Source: Ralstonia pickettii
GTDB taxonomy: Bacteria; Pseudomonadota; Gammaproteobacteria; Burkholderiales; Burkholderiaceae
Reading direction: 5' to 3'
Assembly (NCBI RefSeq): GCF_000607165.1
Contig: NZ_JFZG01000006.1
Coordinates: 496,001 to 560,000 of the forward strand
Length of the DNA: 64,000 nt
Part shown: positions 1-8,999 of the stretch, piece by piece
How positions within the stretch are numbered: the stretch's first letter is position 1
Layout: each line of letters opens with the position of its first letter
The notes under the pieces: generated by a model
Told to the model about the DNA's origin: nothing
Seen by the model: the letters and a program-made list of their open reading frames with translations, nothing else
Database searches by the model: none
Translations under genes and position numbers: made by a program

Positions 1-1
1 C

Positions 2-97
2 GTGTATGCCGACGCCATCCGCGAGAAGCTTGATCAGGTCATCCCTCGATCAAGCAGCACGCCGTCAGACACCGGCGATCGCACGCAGCGCCGTTGA
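2..97 (+). CDS. Possible 3' end of a gene cut by the left edge
   Basis: An open frame enters from the left edge and stops at TGA 95-97. The visible tail begins VYADAIREKLDQVIPR and then becomes polar, as many C-termini do. It would converge with tcdA and overlap its 3' end by about 33 bases. Only 31 residues are visible, so no family can be named, and the frame may be open by chance. Confidence 0.3.
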   Translation: MYADAIREKLDQVIPRSSSTPSDTGDRTQRR

Positions 98-970
98 CGC
101 GGCCACCATCCCGAACACCGCCGTCACGCAGACGGACGAGCCAAAGCCCGCGCATGCCAGGCCTTGCGGCCCCTGCTGCGCAGGCTGCGGAGCGGGCGGC
201 GCGTTGACCACGGCAATATCCCCAGCCGCTGCAAGGTCGTCGATGCCGGCGTGGCTCGACTCGACCGGCAACTCGACGGCGCACGCCTGCTGCTCGGGTT
301 CGGGATAGCGCAGCGGCTCGTCCGAGAAGACGGCATCGATGCCGAAACGTGACTTCGGGTTTTTCGGAAAGCCATGCTGGCGGCGGAGGTTGCCGCGCAC
401 CTTGGCGAGCAGCGGATCTTGAATCGTGCGCGAGAGGTCCGTCACGCGAATGCGCGTCGGGTCCAGTTGCCCGCCTGCAGCGCCGCACGTCACCACGCGT
501 TTGCCGGTGCGTTTGCAGAACGCGATGATGGCCGTCTTCACCTTCACCGCATCGATCGCGTCGATCACGTAATCGAACGGATGGCCAAGCAGTGTTTCGA
601 CGTTCTCGACCGTCACGAAATCATCGATGCGGCTGATCTCGGCGCGCGGATTGATCTGCAGGATGCGCTCGGCCATGGCGTCGACCTTGGCCATGCCATA
701 CGCATCGCCCAGCGCGTGAATCTGCCGGTTGGTGTTGGACACCGCGATGTGATCGAGGTCAATCAGGGTGAACTTGCCCACACCGCAGCGCGCCGCCGCC
801 TCGGCCACCCACGAACCCACGCCGCCGATGCCGATCACGCACACGTGCGCCGCCGCAAACCGCTCCAGCGCCTGCGGACCGTACAACCGGGCAACACCGC
901 CAAACCGGCGTGCGTATTCATCATCGAGGACGGGCGGGTGCGCTGGCGCGCTGATTGCTACTTGGCTCAT
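65..970 (-). CDS. tcdA: tRNA threonylcarbamoyladenosine dehydratase TcdA
   Basis: This 301-residue ThiF/E1-like protein should catalyse the ATP-dependent cyclisation of t6A to ct6A at position 37 of tRNAs that read ANN codons. The nucleotide-binding loop GIGGVGSW is at residues 47-54, followed by an acidic DLDHIAVSNTNRQ stretch and a DAIDAVKVK motif typical of the family. The C-terminus ends in a hydrophobic helix (CVTAVFGMVAASTALRAIAG), as in E. coli TcdA. The open frame extends far upstream, but only the ATG at 970 gives the expected N-terminus (MSQVAIS). The gene is divergent from the AsmA-family gene, with about 80 bases between them. Confidence 0.9.
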   Translation of the reverse strand: MSQVAISAPAHPPVLDDEYARRFGGVARLYGPQALERFAAAHVCVIGIGGVGSWVAEAAARCGVGKFTLIDLDHIAVSNTNRQIHALGDAYGMAKVDAMAERILQINPRAEISRIDDFVTVENVETLLGHPFDYVIDAIDAVKVKTAIIAFCKRTGKRVVTCGAAGGQLDPTRIRVTDLSRTIQDPLLAKVRGNLRRQHGFPKNPKSRFGIDAVFSDEPLRYPEPEQQACAVELPVESSHAGIDDLAAAGDIAVVNAPPAPQPAQQGPQGLACAGFGSSVCVTAVFGMVAASTALRAIAGV

Positions 971-977
971 GACACAA

Positions 978-1005
978 TTGAATCGTGGTTGCGCCGAACT
1001 ATATA
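978..1005 (+). promoter_or_regulatory. Putative sigma-70 promoter of the AsmA-family gene
   Basis: TTGAAT at 978-983 and TATATA at 1000-1005 are 16 bases apart, in the intergenic gap and oriented toward the ATG at 1052. The match to the sigma-70 consensus is good. It is inferred from sequence only. Confidence 0.45.
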
Positions 1006-1051
1006 TCAACGTGCGCAGTCGCATTTTTGTGCCAATACCAACAAAAAGACG

Positions 1052-3337
1052 ATGCGTACATCCGGCAAACTCGCCCTCGGACTGATCATCACACCCGTCG
1101 TCATCGTGGCAGCGGCGGTCATCTTTGTGCTGACGTTCGACTGGAACCGCGCAAAGCCGTATCTGAATGATCGCGTCTCGCAAGCCATCGGGCGCCCCTT
1201 CGCCATCAACGGCGATCTGATGCTCACGTGGAAGAAGCCCGAAGGCGAATCCGGCTGGCGTGCATATGTGCCCTGGCCACGACTGATTGCCAACGACATC
1301 ACCATCGGAAACCCGGATTGGGCCAAGCAGCCGAACGTGGCCACCATCCATCAACTCACGTTTGTGCTGGAAGCGCTGCCGCTGCTGGCGCATCGCATTG
1401 TCATCCCCAGCGTGACACTGGACACGCCCGCCATTGCGCTGGAGCGCGACAAGCAGAACCGCAACAACTGGACGTTCGATCTGGCGGGCAGCGAGGGCGA
1501 CAACAAGAAGCCGTCGGACTGGAAGCTGGACCTGCGCGAGATCGCCTTCAGCAAGGGCTCGCTGGCCCTGGACGATGACATCAAGCGCATTCACCTGACA
1601 GCGGCCATCGACACCGTCGACAACCAGACGCTATACACCGCCGCCAACGGCACCGCCATCAAGAGCGCGGACCAGCCCGGCGGAGTGCCGGCTGCATCCG
1701 GCACGGCAGCATCCGATACCGCCGCGCAGACGCGGGCGGAGCCGGATCCGCAGCAGCCTTACGGCATCGCGTGGACGGTCAAGGGCACCTACAACAACGC
1801 CACCATCAAGGGCAGCGGCAAGGCCGGTGGCGTGCTGCGCCTGCAGGAGGCACAACGGCCCTACCCGCTGCAGGCCGACGTGACGGTCGGTAAGACGCGT
1901 ATCGACCTGGCAGGCACGCTCACCAACCCCGCCAGCCTGACGGCCATCGACTTACGCCTGCACCTGTCGGGCGCAAGCATGGCGCAGTTGTATCCGCTGA
2001 CCGGCGTGGTGCTGCCGGATACGCCGCCGTTCGACACCCGCGGCCGGCTGATCGGTGAACTGCGCAAGCAAGGATCGACGTGGCGCTACGAGAAATTCTC
2101 GGGCCGCGTGGGCGGCTCCGATCTGGGCGGCACGCTTACCTTTGCGATGCGCGAGCCCCGTCCGCAATTGACAGGCGAACTCGTTTCGCATCAATTGCTG
2201 TTCGCCGACCTCGCGCCAATCATCGGTGCCGACTCCAACGCCAGCAAGGCCAAGCGCGCCGACCCGAGCGCCGACCCAGGTGACAGCAAAACCGTGCGCC
2301 AGCCGGCCGACAAGGTGCTGCCGGTCGAGCCCTTCCGTACCGATCGCTGGAACGCCATTGATGCCGACGTGAAGTTCACAGGCGAGCGCATCGTCCACAC
2401 AGCAGATCTGCCGATCAACCACCTCGTTACGCACGTCAAGCTGCAGGACGCCCTGCTCACACTCGACCCACTCAACTTCGGCATTGCGGGCGGCACGCTT
2501 TCCTCCACCATCCAGCTCGACGGACACGCCACGCCCATGCAGGCTCGCGCCGCGCTGGCGGCACGGCACTTCAAGATCAAACAACTGTTCCCGAAGATCG
2601 AATCGGTGCGCGCCAGCGTGGGCGAGATCAACGGCGATGCGCGGCTCTCAGCCACGGGCAACTCGGTGGCGGCGCTGCTCGGTTCATCCAACGGCGAGGT
2701 GAAGATCCTGGTGGAGCAAGGCACCATCAGCAAGTTCATCCTGGAAGCCATGGGGCTGAACGTGGGCAACGTGATCCTCACCAAGCTGTTCGGCGACAAG
2801 CAGGTCACCATCAACTGCGCGGCGGGCGACTTTGCTGTGAGCAATGGTCTGGCGCAGGCGCGCACGTTTGTGGTGGATACGCAGGATGCCGTCATCGACG
2901 TGACCGGCGCGACGAGCTTCAAGCAGGAAGCGCTGGACTTCACCATTCATCCGGATTCGAAGGGGCTGCGCGTGTTTTCGCTTCGCACACCGCTGTATGT
3001 GAAGGGCACATACAAGCATCCGGATGTGTCGATTAACCCGGCAGTCGTGGCGCTACGGGCAGGCGGCGCAGTGGCGCTGGCATTGACGGCGCCGGTGGCG
3101 GCGGTACTGCCAGTGCTTGAGCTCAAGCCTGCACCGGAGAGCGCCTGCGGCAAGCTGCTCGCCGATGTGCGCCAACGCCCGACTGCGCCGCCGCCGGGCA
3201 AGACGTATCACAGCAAGAACCCGGGCCGCACGCCGGAAGGCAATTTGAAATCGACACAGCCCGACTCGGGCAAGACCGCTGTGCCCCAGCGTCCCGCAGC
3301 ACCCGCGTCGCGCGACCCGCACACGACCGGCGGCTGA
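1052..3337 (+). CDS. AsmA family protein
   Basis: A 761-residue AsmA-like protein. One N-terminal membrane helix (about residues 7-29) is followed by an AsmA N-domain, with GRPFAINGDLMLTW near residues 47-60. A long periplasmic beta-rich body with Thr/Pro-rich linkers follows, then the AsmA-type C-domain (TISKFILEAMGLNVGN, LDFTIHPDSKGLRVFSLRTPLYVKGTYKHPDVSINP). Proteins of this superfamily bridge inner and outer membrane and are linked to phospholipid transport or outer-membrane biogenesis; the precise role here is not shown. The tail is Pro-rich. The frame is open upstream from 374, but the ATG at 1052 gives the membrane anchor at the N-terminus and lies behind a good promoter. It converges with the cytochrome gene. 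Confidence 0.85.
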   Translation: MRTSGKLALGLIITPVVIVAAAVIFVLTFDWNRAKPYLNDRVSQAIGRPFAINGDLMLTWKKPEGESGWRAYVPWPRLIANDITIGNPDWAKQPNVATIHQLTFVLEALPLLAHRIVIPSVTLDTPAIALERDKQNRNNWTFDLAGSEGDNKKPSDWKLDLREIAFSKGSLALDDDIKRIHLTAAIDTVDNQTLYTAANGTAIKSADQPGGVPAASGTAASDTAAQTRAEPDPQQPYGIAWTVKGTYNNATIKGSGKAGGVLRLQEAQRPYPLQADVTVGKTRIDLAGTLTNPASLTAIDLRLHLSGASMAQLYPLTGVVLPDTPPFDTRGRLIGELRKQGSTWRYEKFSGRVGGSDLGGTLTFAMREPRPQLTGELVSHQLLFADLAPIIGADSNASKAKRADPSADPGDSKTVRQPADKVLPVEPFRTDRWNAIDADVKFTGERIVHTADLPINHLVTHVKLQDALLTLDPLNFGIAGGTLSSTIQLDGHATPMQARAALAARHFKIKQLFPKIESVRASVGEINGDARLSATGNSVAALLGSSNGEVKILVEQGTISKFILEAMGLNVGNVILTKLFGDKQVTINCAAGDFAVSNGLAQARTFVVDTQDAVIDVTGATSFKQEALDFTIHPDSKGLRVFSLRTPLYVKGTYKHPDVSINPAVVALRAGGAVALALTAPVAAVLPVLELKPAPESACGKLLADVRQRPTAPPPGKTYHSKNPGRTPEGNLKSTQPDSGKTAVPQRPAAPASRDPHTTGG

Positions 3338-3350
3338 CTTGCCGTCGCCG

Positions 3351-4634
3351 CTACTTCGCTGAACGCCGCTTTGCGATGGCCTCCGCCGTCACCGCCGGGG
3401 TGGCCGGATCGCCAAACTGGCGCGTGACGTAGTTCGTCAGCGCGGCGAGCTGTTCGTTGGACAATTGACGCCCAAACGCCGGCATGCCGATGTGCTTGTC
3501 GCCTGCCTTGCGCTCAATGCCAAACAACATCACCTGCACAAGGTTGGTCGTGTCCCGCGTGCCGACCGCTGAGTTGTGCAGCAGCGGCGGGTAATAGCCA
3601 TCGGGCGTGCCACGTCCATCAGCCTGGTGACACGTGGCGCAATTGCCAAGGTACAGGCGCGCGGCGTCAATCGTGGTTTCGATCGGCTTGCCGCGCAGCG
3701 CGGTCACATCGGTGGCAGGCTTGCCCCAATCCTGTCGTGCGCGTTCAAGGTTGTTGCTTACCGCTGGCACGGTGCGCAGGTATTCGGCGATGGACTCGAC
3801 GTCCTGCATGGTCATCCGCGAAAAGCTGTGCTGCACGGCTTCGCCCATCGGCCCCGCGGCTTGCGCCACGCCGGGCACGCTGCCGGTGCGCAGATACTGG
3901 ACGAGCTGTTCAGGCTTCCAGGCGCCGATGCCGCTCGTTGGGTCCGACGTGATGTTGAATGCCGTCCAGCCCGCCAGGGTTGAGCCTGCAAGATAGCCGC
4001 TGCCGCGCTCGTCCAGTGCCTTCTCCTGCATGGCGAAGCCGCGCGGCGTATGGCACGTGCCGCAGTGTGCGAGGCCTTGCGTGAGGTACGCACCGCGATT
4101 CCACGTCGGCGACTTGTCATCCTTCGGGGTGTACGGCTCGCTCTTGAGGAAGACGAGGTTCCACAGCTTGAGCGGCCAGCGCATGTTCAGCGGCCAGCGG
4201 ATCGTGCTCGGTGGCGGATCGTTCTGCACGGCCGTCACGCCGTTGTGGAAATACGCATAGAGATCGCGCATGTCCGCATCGTTGATCTTCGCGTACGACG
4301 GATACGGCATGGCCGGATACAGATTGTCGCCGTCGTCGTCCACGCCTTTTCGCACGGCGCGCTCGAATTCTTCGTAGGTCCATTTGCCGATGCCGGTCTT
4401 CTCATCGGGCGTGATGTTGCTGCTGTAAATGGTGCCCAGCATCGGAATCTGCATCGGCAAGCCGCCGGCAAAGGGCTTGCCGCCGGGCGCCGTATGGCAG
4501 GCCGCACAGTCCGCCACAATCGCGAGGTATTCACCGCGTTTGATCTGCGCAGCGTCAGCCGGTGTGTCCTTCGCCCAGGCATTCGTCACGAGGCCGGTCA
4601 GCAACAACATCGAGAAAGAAGCGATCGATTTCAT
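3351..4634 (-). CDS. Tri-haem cytochrome c subunit (beta) of FAD-dependent sugar dehydrogenase
   Basis: A 427-residue periplasmic cytochrome c with a signal peptide ending near AWA (about residue 21). Three haem-binding motifs are present: CAACH (43-47), CGTCH (about 190) and CATCH (about 331). This is the arrangement of the electron-transfer subunit of FAD glucose, gluconate, sorbitol and alcohol dehydrogenases. It should pass electrons from the flavin subunit to the quinone pool or respiratory chain. The upstream flavoprotein gene stops one base before this start. From memory, the whole protein resembles the Burkholderia cepacia FAD-GDH beta subunit closely. It is last in a gamma-alpha-beta operon. 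Confidence 0.92.
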   Translation of the reverse strand: MKSIASFSMLLLTGLVTNAWAKDTPADAAQIKRGEYLAIVADCAACHTAPGGKPFAGGLPMQIPMLGTIYSSNITPDEKTGIGKWTYEEFERAVRKGVDDDGDNLYPAMPYPSYAKINDADMRDLYAYFHNGVTAVQNDPPPSTIRWPLNMRWPLKLWNLVFLKSEPYTPKDDKSPTWNRGAYLTQGLAHCGTCHTPRGFAMQEKALDERGSGYLAGSTLAGWTAFNITSDPTSGIGAWKPEQLVQYLRTGSVPGVAQAAGPMGEAVQHSFSRMTMQDVESIAEYLRTVPAVSNNLERARQDWGKPATDVTALRGKPIETTIDAARLYLGNCATCHQADGRGTPDGYYPPLLHNSAVGTRDTTNLVQVMLFGIERKAGDKHIGMPAFGRQLSNEQLAALTNYVTRQFGDPATPAVTAEAIAKRRSAK

Positions 4635-4635
4635 C

Positions 4636-6246
4636 TCACGCCTCCTTCTTCAGTTGGTCAGCAATGCGCAGGGCCAGCGCCGCGATGGTCAGCGTCACGT
4701 TGACGGTGCCCACGGTCGGCATGGTGGAACTGCTGCTGATGAACAGGTTCGGATGATCAAACGTCCGGCAATCCTTGTCGACCACGGAGTCTTTCGGATC
4801 GGCACCCATGATGGTCGCGCCGGTGATGTGGTTGTTGGGCGCGAAGTCGTCGTGGAATTCGACATTGGTGCCGCCCATCACCTGCGCTGCCGTCGCGTAG
4901 ACCTCGCGCGTATGCACCGCGCTGCGTTTGACGTAGTCGTCAATGTGGTACGTGATTTCGGGGCGTGGAATGCCGATGGCATCCACTTCCGTCGCGCTCG
5001 GCACGATGCGGTTCTCGGGCAGCGGCAGGATCTCGTGAAAACTGTCGAACTGGACGTAGCGCGCGGCCTGGTCGCGGATGCGCGCATCGAGTTCGGCCGG
5101 CTTGATCAGCTTGCCTTCCTTGAAGATGCGTTGCGTCTCCTGCTCGATGCGCGAGATGTTCGACAGGTGCAGCTTCTTGCCAGCCTGCGTGGCGCGGAAT
5201 GGCCCGTCACGAAAGCCGATCAGCGAGGTCATTTCCTGCGGCCCGCGGCCGGGCCACAGCTTGCGGTCGGCATAGAAGCTCACGCCGGTGCCGGGGTGGT
5301 CCATCAGGTTGCGCCCCACCATGTCGGAGCTGTTGCCCACGCCCTTCGGAAAATCCTGGCTGGTCGACATCAGCATCAGCTTCGGCGTTTCGATGCCGTT
5401 GGCAGCCAGCACGAACCACTTGCCTTCCACGCGGTGCTCGGCGCCTTTCGAGTCTTTGTAACGCGCGGCCACGATGCGCTTGTTGGCGCCGACTTCGAGC
5501 TTGAAGACAACGGCGTTCTCGATCAGCCGCGCGCCGGCCTGCTCGGCTTTTTCCACATGGACGATGCCGTTGTACATCGCGCCGATCGGACAGATCGGCA
5601 TGCAATTGTTGTTGCCGCAGCAGGTCGGGCGACCGTCGTACGGGCGGCTGTTGCGTGCCACGGGTTCGGTCACCACGTGGAAGCTCGCGTCATGCGCATT
5701 GAGCGCTTCCTTGATCGTGCGCTCATTGAACGAGAGCGGAGGGGGAGCCATGGGATACGGCTGGCTGCGCGGCGAGCCGAGGTCTTCGTCGTTCGGCCCC
5801 CATACGCCCAGCGCCTCTTCGGCCAGGCCGTAATAGCGCTCCAGATCCTGATACTGGATCGGCCAATCGCGCGCGATGCCGTACACGCTGCGCAGCTTGA
5901 AATCATTCGGCAAAAAGCGCCACGTCGATGCGGCCCAGTGCCACGTCGTGCCGCCCACCGCCCGGATGTACTGCGAGTTGAACTGATGCTCGCCCTTGAG
6001 CACGAGGTAGTTGTTGGGCGGCCCATATTCCGGGTGCGGCGCCCAGGGCGTGGATGGATACGGCGCCATGAAATCCATCTTGTCGGCCTGGTTGCGGAAG
6101 CGCTCGACGATCTCCCAGCGCGGCAGGCGCGGACCGGCTTCGAGCATCAGCACCGACTTGCCCGCGCGCGCCAGTTCGTACGCCACCAGTGCCCCGGCCA
6201 CGCCGGAGCCCACCACCACGATATCGGCTTGTTGGGTATCGGCCAT
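4636..6246 (-). CDS. FAD-dependent glucose dehydrogenase catalytic subunit (alpha), GMC family
   Basis: A 536-residue GMC flavoprotein with the FAD-binding GSGVAGALVAYELARAGKS near residues 14-32. A cysteine group TCCGNNNCMPICPIGA lies near residues 207-222; this Cys-Cys-x4-Cys-x3-Cys pattern is the Fe-S cluster site of Burkholderia-type FAD-GDH. The C-terminal GMC motif reads STMPTVGTVNVTLT. It resembles remembered B. cepacia FAD-GDH alpha almost throughout, so glucose oxidation to gluconolactone is the first guess; gluconate or another sugar alcohol cannot be excluded. The ATG at 6246 overlaps the stop of the gamma-subunit gene (TGATG), which suggests translational coupling. The frame is open further upstream, but those residues lie inside the gamma gene. 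Confidence 0.9.
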   Translation of the reverse strand: MADTQQADIVVVGSGVAGALVAYELARAGKSVLMLEAGPRLPRWEIVERFRNQADKMDFMAPYPSTPWAPHPEYGPPNNYLVLKGEHQFNSQYIRAVGGTTWHWAASTWRFLPNDFKLRSVYGIARDWPIQYQDLERYYGLAEEALGVWGPNDEDLGSPRSQPYPMAPPPLSFNERTIKEALNAHDASFHVVTEPVARNSRPYDGRPTCCGNNNCMPICPIGAMYNGIVHVEKAEQAGARLIENAVVFKLEVGANKRIVAARYKDSKGAEHRVEGKWFVLAANGIETPKLMLMSTSQDFPKGVGNSSDMVGRNLMDHPGTGVSFYADRKLWPGRGPQEMTSLIGFRDGPFRATQAGKKLHLSNISRIEQETQRIFKEGKLIKPAELDARIRDQAARYVQFDSFHEILPLPENRIVPSATEVDAIGIPRPEITYHIDDYVKRSAVHTREVYATAAQVMGGTNVEFHDDFAPNNHITGATIMGADPKDSVVDKDCRTFDHPNLFISSSSTMPTVGTVNVTLTIAALALRIADQLKKEA

Positions 6247-6731
6247 CAGACTTGCCTCTCGACAGGGGGCTCGGCCCAGAAGCCTGGCTGGTTCGGGCAA
6301 TACGTGCGGATGACGAGCGTGTCGGAGACCACGCTGTACATCAGCGCTTGCTCGTACGTGACGACATTGCCGTCGACCACACCCAGGTACCACGCTTCCA
6401 GAATCTGCAGCGCGCTCTTCTGCTGCGCATCGGAAAGCGAGCCCGCCGCCAACGCCTGTGCCAGTGGCCGCAATTGCGCGGCAAAGTCGGCGCTGGATTT
6501 GCCCAGCGCCGCCAGCAACCGCGTGCCGACGCCGCGATCCAGCGCCGGCCGCGCCGTCAGTGCCTGTGACAACGCCATGAATGCATCCAGCGACTCAGTC
6601 GGGGCCTGGGCGACCGCACGCAGCACCTGCGAGCCCGCCAGCCCGGCCGCAGCCAACGCCAGCGTGCCCTGCAGCCACTGGCGGCGTGTCAGGCCGGCGA
6701 CGGTGTCGGGAGAATGGGAACGGGGGGCCAT
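6246..6731 (-). CDS. Small (gamma) subunit of FAD-dependent sugar dehydrogenase, Tat exported
   Basis: A 161-residue protein of the gluconate 2-dehydrogenase subunit 3 family. The N-terminus has a twin-arginine signal (TRRQWLQG) followed by a hydrophobic stretch. The C-terminus ends LVIRTYCPNQPGFWAEPPVERQ, the family signature. In B. cepacia FAD-GDH the gamma subunit acts as a hitch-hiker chaperone that carries the cofactor-loaded alpha subunit through Tat. Here the alpha subunit has no signal of its own, which fits that role. It is the first gene of the three-gene operon. Confidence 0.9.
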   Translation of the reverse strand: MAPRSHSPDTVAGLTRRQWLQGTLALAAAGLAGSQVLRAVAQAPTESLDAFMALSQALTARPALDRGVGTRLLAALGKSSADFAAQLRPLAQALAAGSLSDAQQKSALQILEAWYLGVVDGNVVTYEQALMYSVVSDTLVIRTYCPNQPGFWAEPPVERQV

Positions 6732-6901
6732 TTCGACATCCTGTTGAAATTTTTGTGGGGAACATGGCAGGCGGCGCCAGCCTGACGCCCTTGACTAGCC
6801 AATATAGGCGGCGCACGGCGGACCGCCAGAACAGACGCCGAAGCGTGAAACGTGCCAGCCTGTGCTTGCGCAGGCGCAAACGGCGGCCGCCGATGTTTGT
6901 C

Positions 6902-6907
6902 TATACT
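6902..6907 (+). promoter_or_regulatory. Putative -10 element of pdxH
   Basis: TATACT lies 32 bases before the pdxH ATG. I see no convincing -35 at the normal distance, so the call is weak. The remaining 6732-6901 gap holds the promoter side of the divergent dehydrogenase operon. Confidence 0.3.
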
Positions 6908-6939
6908 CGGCCCGTTCGCATGTTGCATCCGCCACGCTC

Positions 6940-7578
6940 ATGACCTCCATTGCCGATATCCGCACCGATTACGCCCGCGCTTCGCTCGACATTGCCGACG
7001 TCGACGCCAACCCCCTGCGCCAGTTCCGACGCTGGTTCGACGAGGCGCTGAAGGCCGAGGTGGCCGAAGTCAACGCCATGACGCTCGCCACTGCCGATGC
7101 GCAGGGCCAGCCGGCGGCGCGCATTGTACTGCTCAAGAATCTGGACGAACGCGGCTTCACCTTTTTTACCAATTACGCCAGCCACAAGGGCGAGGAACTG
7201 GCCGCTAACCCACGCGCTGCGCTGCTGTTCCACTGGATCGGGCTGGAGCGGCAAGTACGCATCCAGGGCATCGTCGAAAAAGTAAGCGACGCAGAGAGCG
7301 ATGCCTATTACCACTCGCGGCCGCTAGGCTCTCGGTTGGGGGCGTGGGCGTCGGAGCAGAGCAGCGAAGTGCCCGACCGCGCCACGCTGGAAGCCCGCGA
7401 AGCCGAATACAGCCAGCGCTTTGGCGACTCCCCCCCGCGCCCGCCGCACTGGGGCGGTTATCGTTTGCTGCCGGAGCGGCTGGAATTCTGGCAAGGCCGC
7501 CCTTCGCGCCTGCACGACCGTCTGGAGTACCGCAAACAGGCAGACGGCAGCTGGACGATCGTCCGCCTCGCCCCGTAG
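6940..7578 (+). CDS. pdxH: Pyridoxamine/pyridoxine 5'-phosphate oxidase
   Basis: This 212-residue FMN enzyme oxidises PNP/PMP to pyridoxal 5'-phosphate in the cytoplasm. Family blocks are clear: [74 protein letters not shown] and the C-terminal RLHDRLEY...W...RLAP. The ATG at 6940 gives the usual start [11 protein letters not shown]. The open frame upstream to 6862 is rejected because it runs through the putative -10 element. No strong Shine-Dalgarno sequence is visible. Confidence 0.95.
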   Translation: MTSIADIRTDYARASLDIADVDANPLRQFRRWFDEALKAEVAEVNAMTLATADAQGQPAARIVLLKNLDERGFTFFTNYASHKGEELAANPRAALLFHWIGLERQVRIQGIVEKVSDAESDAYYHSRPLGSRLGAWASEQSSEVPDRATLEAREAEYSQRFGDSPPRPPHWGGYRLLPERLEFWQGRPSRLHDRLEYRKQADGSWTIVRLAP

Positions 7579-7774
7579 CCGGACGCATAGACGCGCAATA
7601 CGTTATTGCGCATCGCGTCATGTCGGCACGGCGCTTGCTGGCAGCGGATTGGCCCGGCACGCGCCCGTAAGACCCAGACAGCACAATGGGAAACTTTGTC
7701 GTAAGCTAATGTGATCCGTTCGGGCCGCAATCCGATGGCCGCCCCGAACATTTGCACATCAGGGAGGCGTCGAC

Positions 7775-8995
7775 ATGTTTTTCCAACAGGCGATTGACCG
7801 CAAACTCGAGCAGTGGATCCAGGAAATCCGCGAGTCTGCCGACCTTCCTTTACGCCTGCGGCTATGGAACGGTGATCAATATGAACTGGGCCGCTTCGAG
7901 CAGCCCCGCGTCACGCTCACCGTGCGCGAAGCTAGCGCACTGCCGCTGCTGCTGTCCCCCACGCTCAACAACCTTGGCGAGGCGTACGTTCAGGAGAAGA
8001 TCGATCTGGACGGCAAGCTGGCCGACATCATCAACGTGAGCTACAGCCTGGCTTCTGCGGCTGCGGTCAGCAGTGGAAACGCGCTGGCCCGCGTGGTGCG
8101 CCACTTCGCCCACACAAAGGAAGGCGACAAGGAGTCGATCCAGTACCACTACGACGTTTCCAACGATTTCTACAAGCTGTGGCTGGACCAGAACATGGTC
8201 TACTCCTGCGCCTACTTCGAAAATGGCGATGAAACGCTCGACGAGGCGCAGCTCAAGAAAATCGACCATATCCTCACCAAGATCCGCTTGCAGCCCGGGC
8301 AAACGCTGCTTGATATCGGCTGCGGCTGGGGCGCGCTGGTGCTGCGTGCCGCGCAGAAGTACGGCGCGCGCTGCCTGGGCGTGACGCTGTCGCAAAACCA
8401 GTACGAGCTTGCCACCGAACGCGTGCGGGCGGCCGGTTTGCAAGACCAGATCGAAATCCGCATCCAGGACTACCGCGACCTCACCGGCCAGTTTGATCGC
8501 ATCACGAGCGTCGGTATGTTCGAGCACGTCGGTCGCAAGAACCTGCCAGGGTATTTCCGTCGCATGCACGATCTGCTGGCCGATGGCGGCGTCGCCATGA
8601 ACCACGGCATCACGTCGTCCGACACGGCTGGCGGCGAGAGCTCGATGGGCGGCGGCGATTTCATCGATCGCTACGTCTTTCCGCAAGGTGAACTACCGCA
8701 CATCTCGCTGGCGCTGAGCGCCGCGCAGGATGGCGGCCTGGAAGCGCTTGACGTTGAAAGCCTGCGCCGCCACTATGCGCGCACGCTTGAGCACTGGGCT
8801 GAGCGTTTCGAAACCAACGGCGAGACCATCCGCGCGATGGTGGGCGAGAAAAAATACCGCATCTGGCGCGTCTACCTGGCCGGCTGCGCGCACGCTTTCG
8901 ACGCCGACGAAATCTCGATCTTCCAGACCGTGTTGCAGAAGGCCGGCAAATCGGCGACGTCGATCCCGTGGTCGCGCCGCTATATCTACGCGTAA
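7775..8995 (+). CDS. cfa: Cyclopropane-fatty-acyl-phospholipid synthase
   Basis: A 406-residue SAM-dependent enzyme that adds a methylene bridge to unsaturated phospholipid acyl chains. The SAM-binding motif LLDIGCGWGAL lies near residues 177-187. QYHYDVSNDFYKLWLD and the later GMFEHVGRKN are strong CFA synthase signatures. A clear ribosome site (GGGAGG, about 8 bases upstream) supports the ATG. The DUF72 gene follows after 4 bases. Confidence 0.93.
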   Translation: MFFQQAIDRKLEQWIQEIRESADLPLRLRLWNGDQYELGRFEQPRVTLTVREASALPLLLSPTLNNLGEAYVQEKIDLDGKLADIINVSYSLASAAAVSSGNALARVVRHFAHTKEGDKESIQYHYDVSNDFYKLWLDQNMVYSCAYFENGDETLDEAQLKKIDHILTKIRLQPGQTLLDIGCGWGALVLRAAQKYGARCLGVTLSQNQYELATERVRAAGLQDQIEIRIQDYRDLTGQFDRITSVGMFEHVGRKNLPGYFRRMHDLLADGGVAMNHGITSSDTAGGESSMGGGDFIDRYVFPQGELPHISLALSAAQDGGLEALDVESLRRHYARTLEHWAERFETNGETIRAMVGEKKYRIWRVYLAGCAHAFDADEISIFQTVLQKAGKSATSIPWSRRYIYA

Positions 8996-8999
8996 CCAT

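Noticed and set aside
4429-6747. A 772-codon plus-strand open frame
   Set aside because: It is antisense to the clearly identified dehydrogenase subunits and has no protein character; long antisense frames are common in GC-rich DNA.
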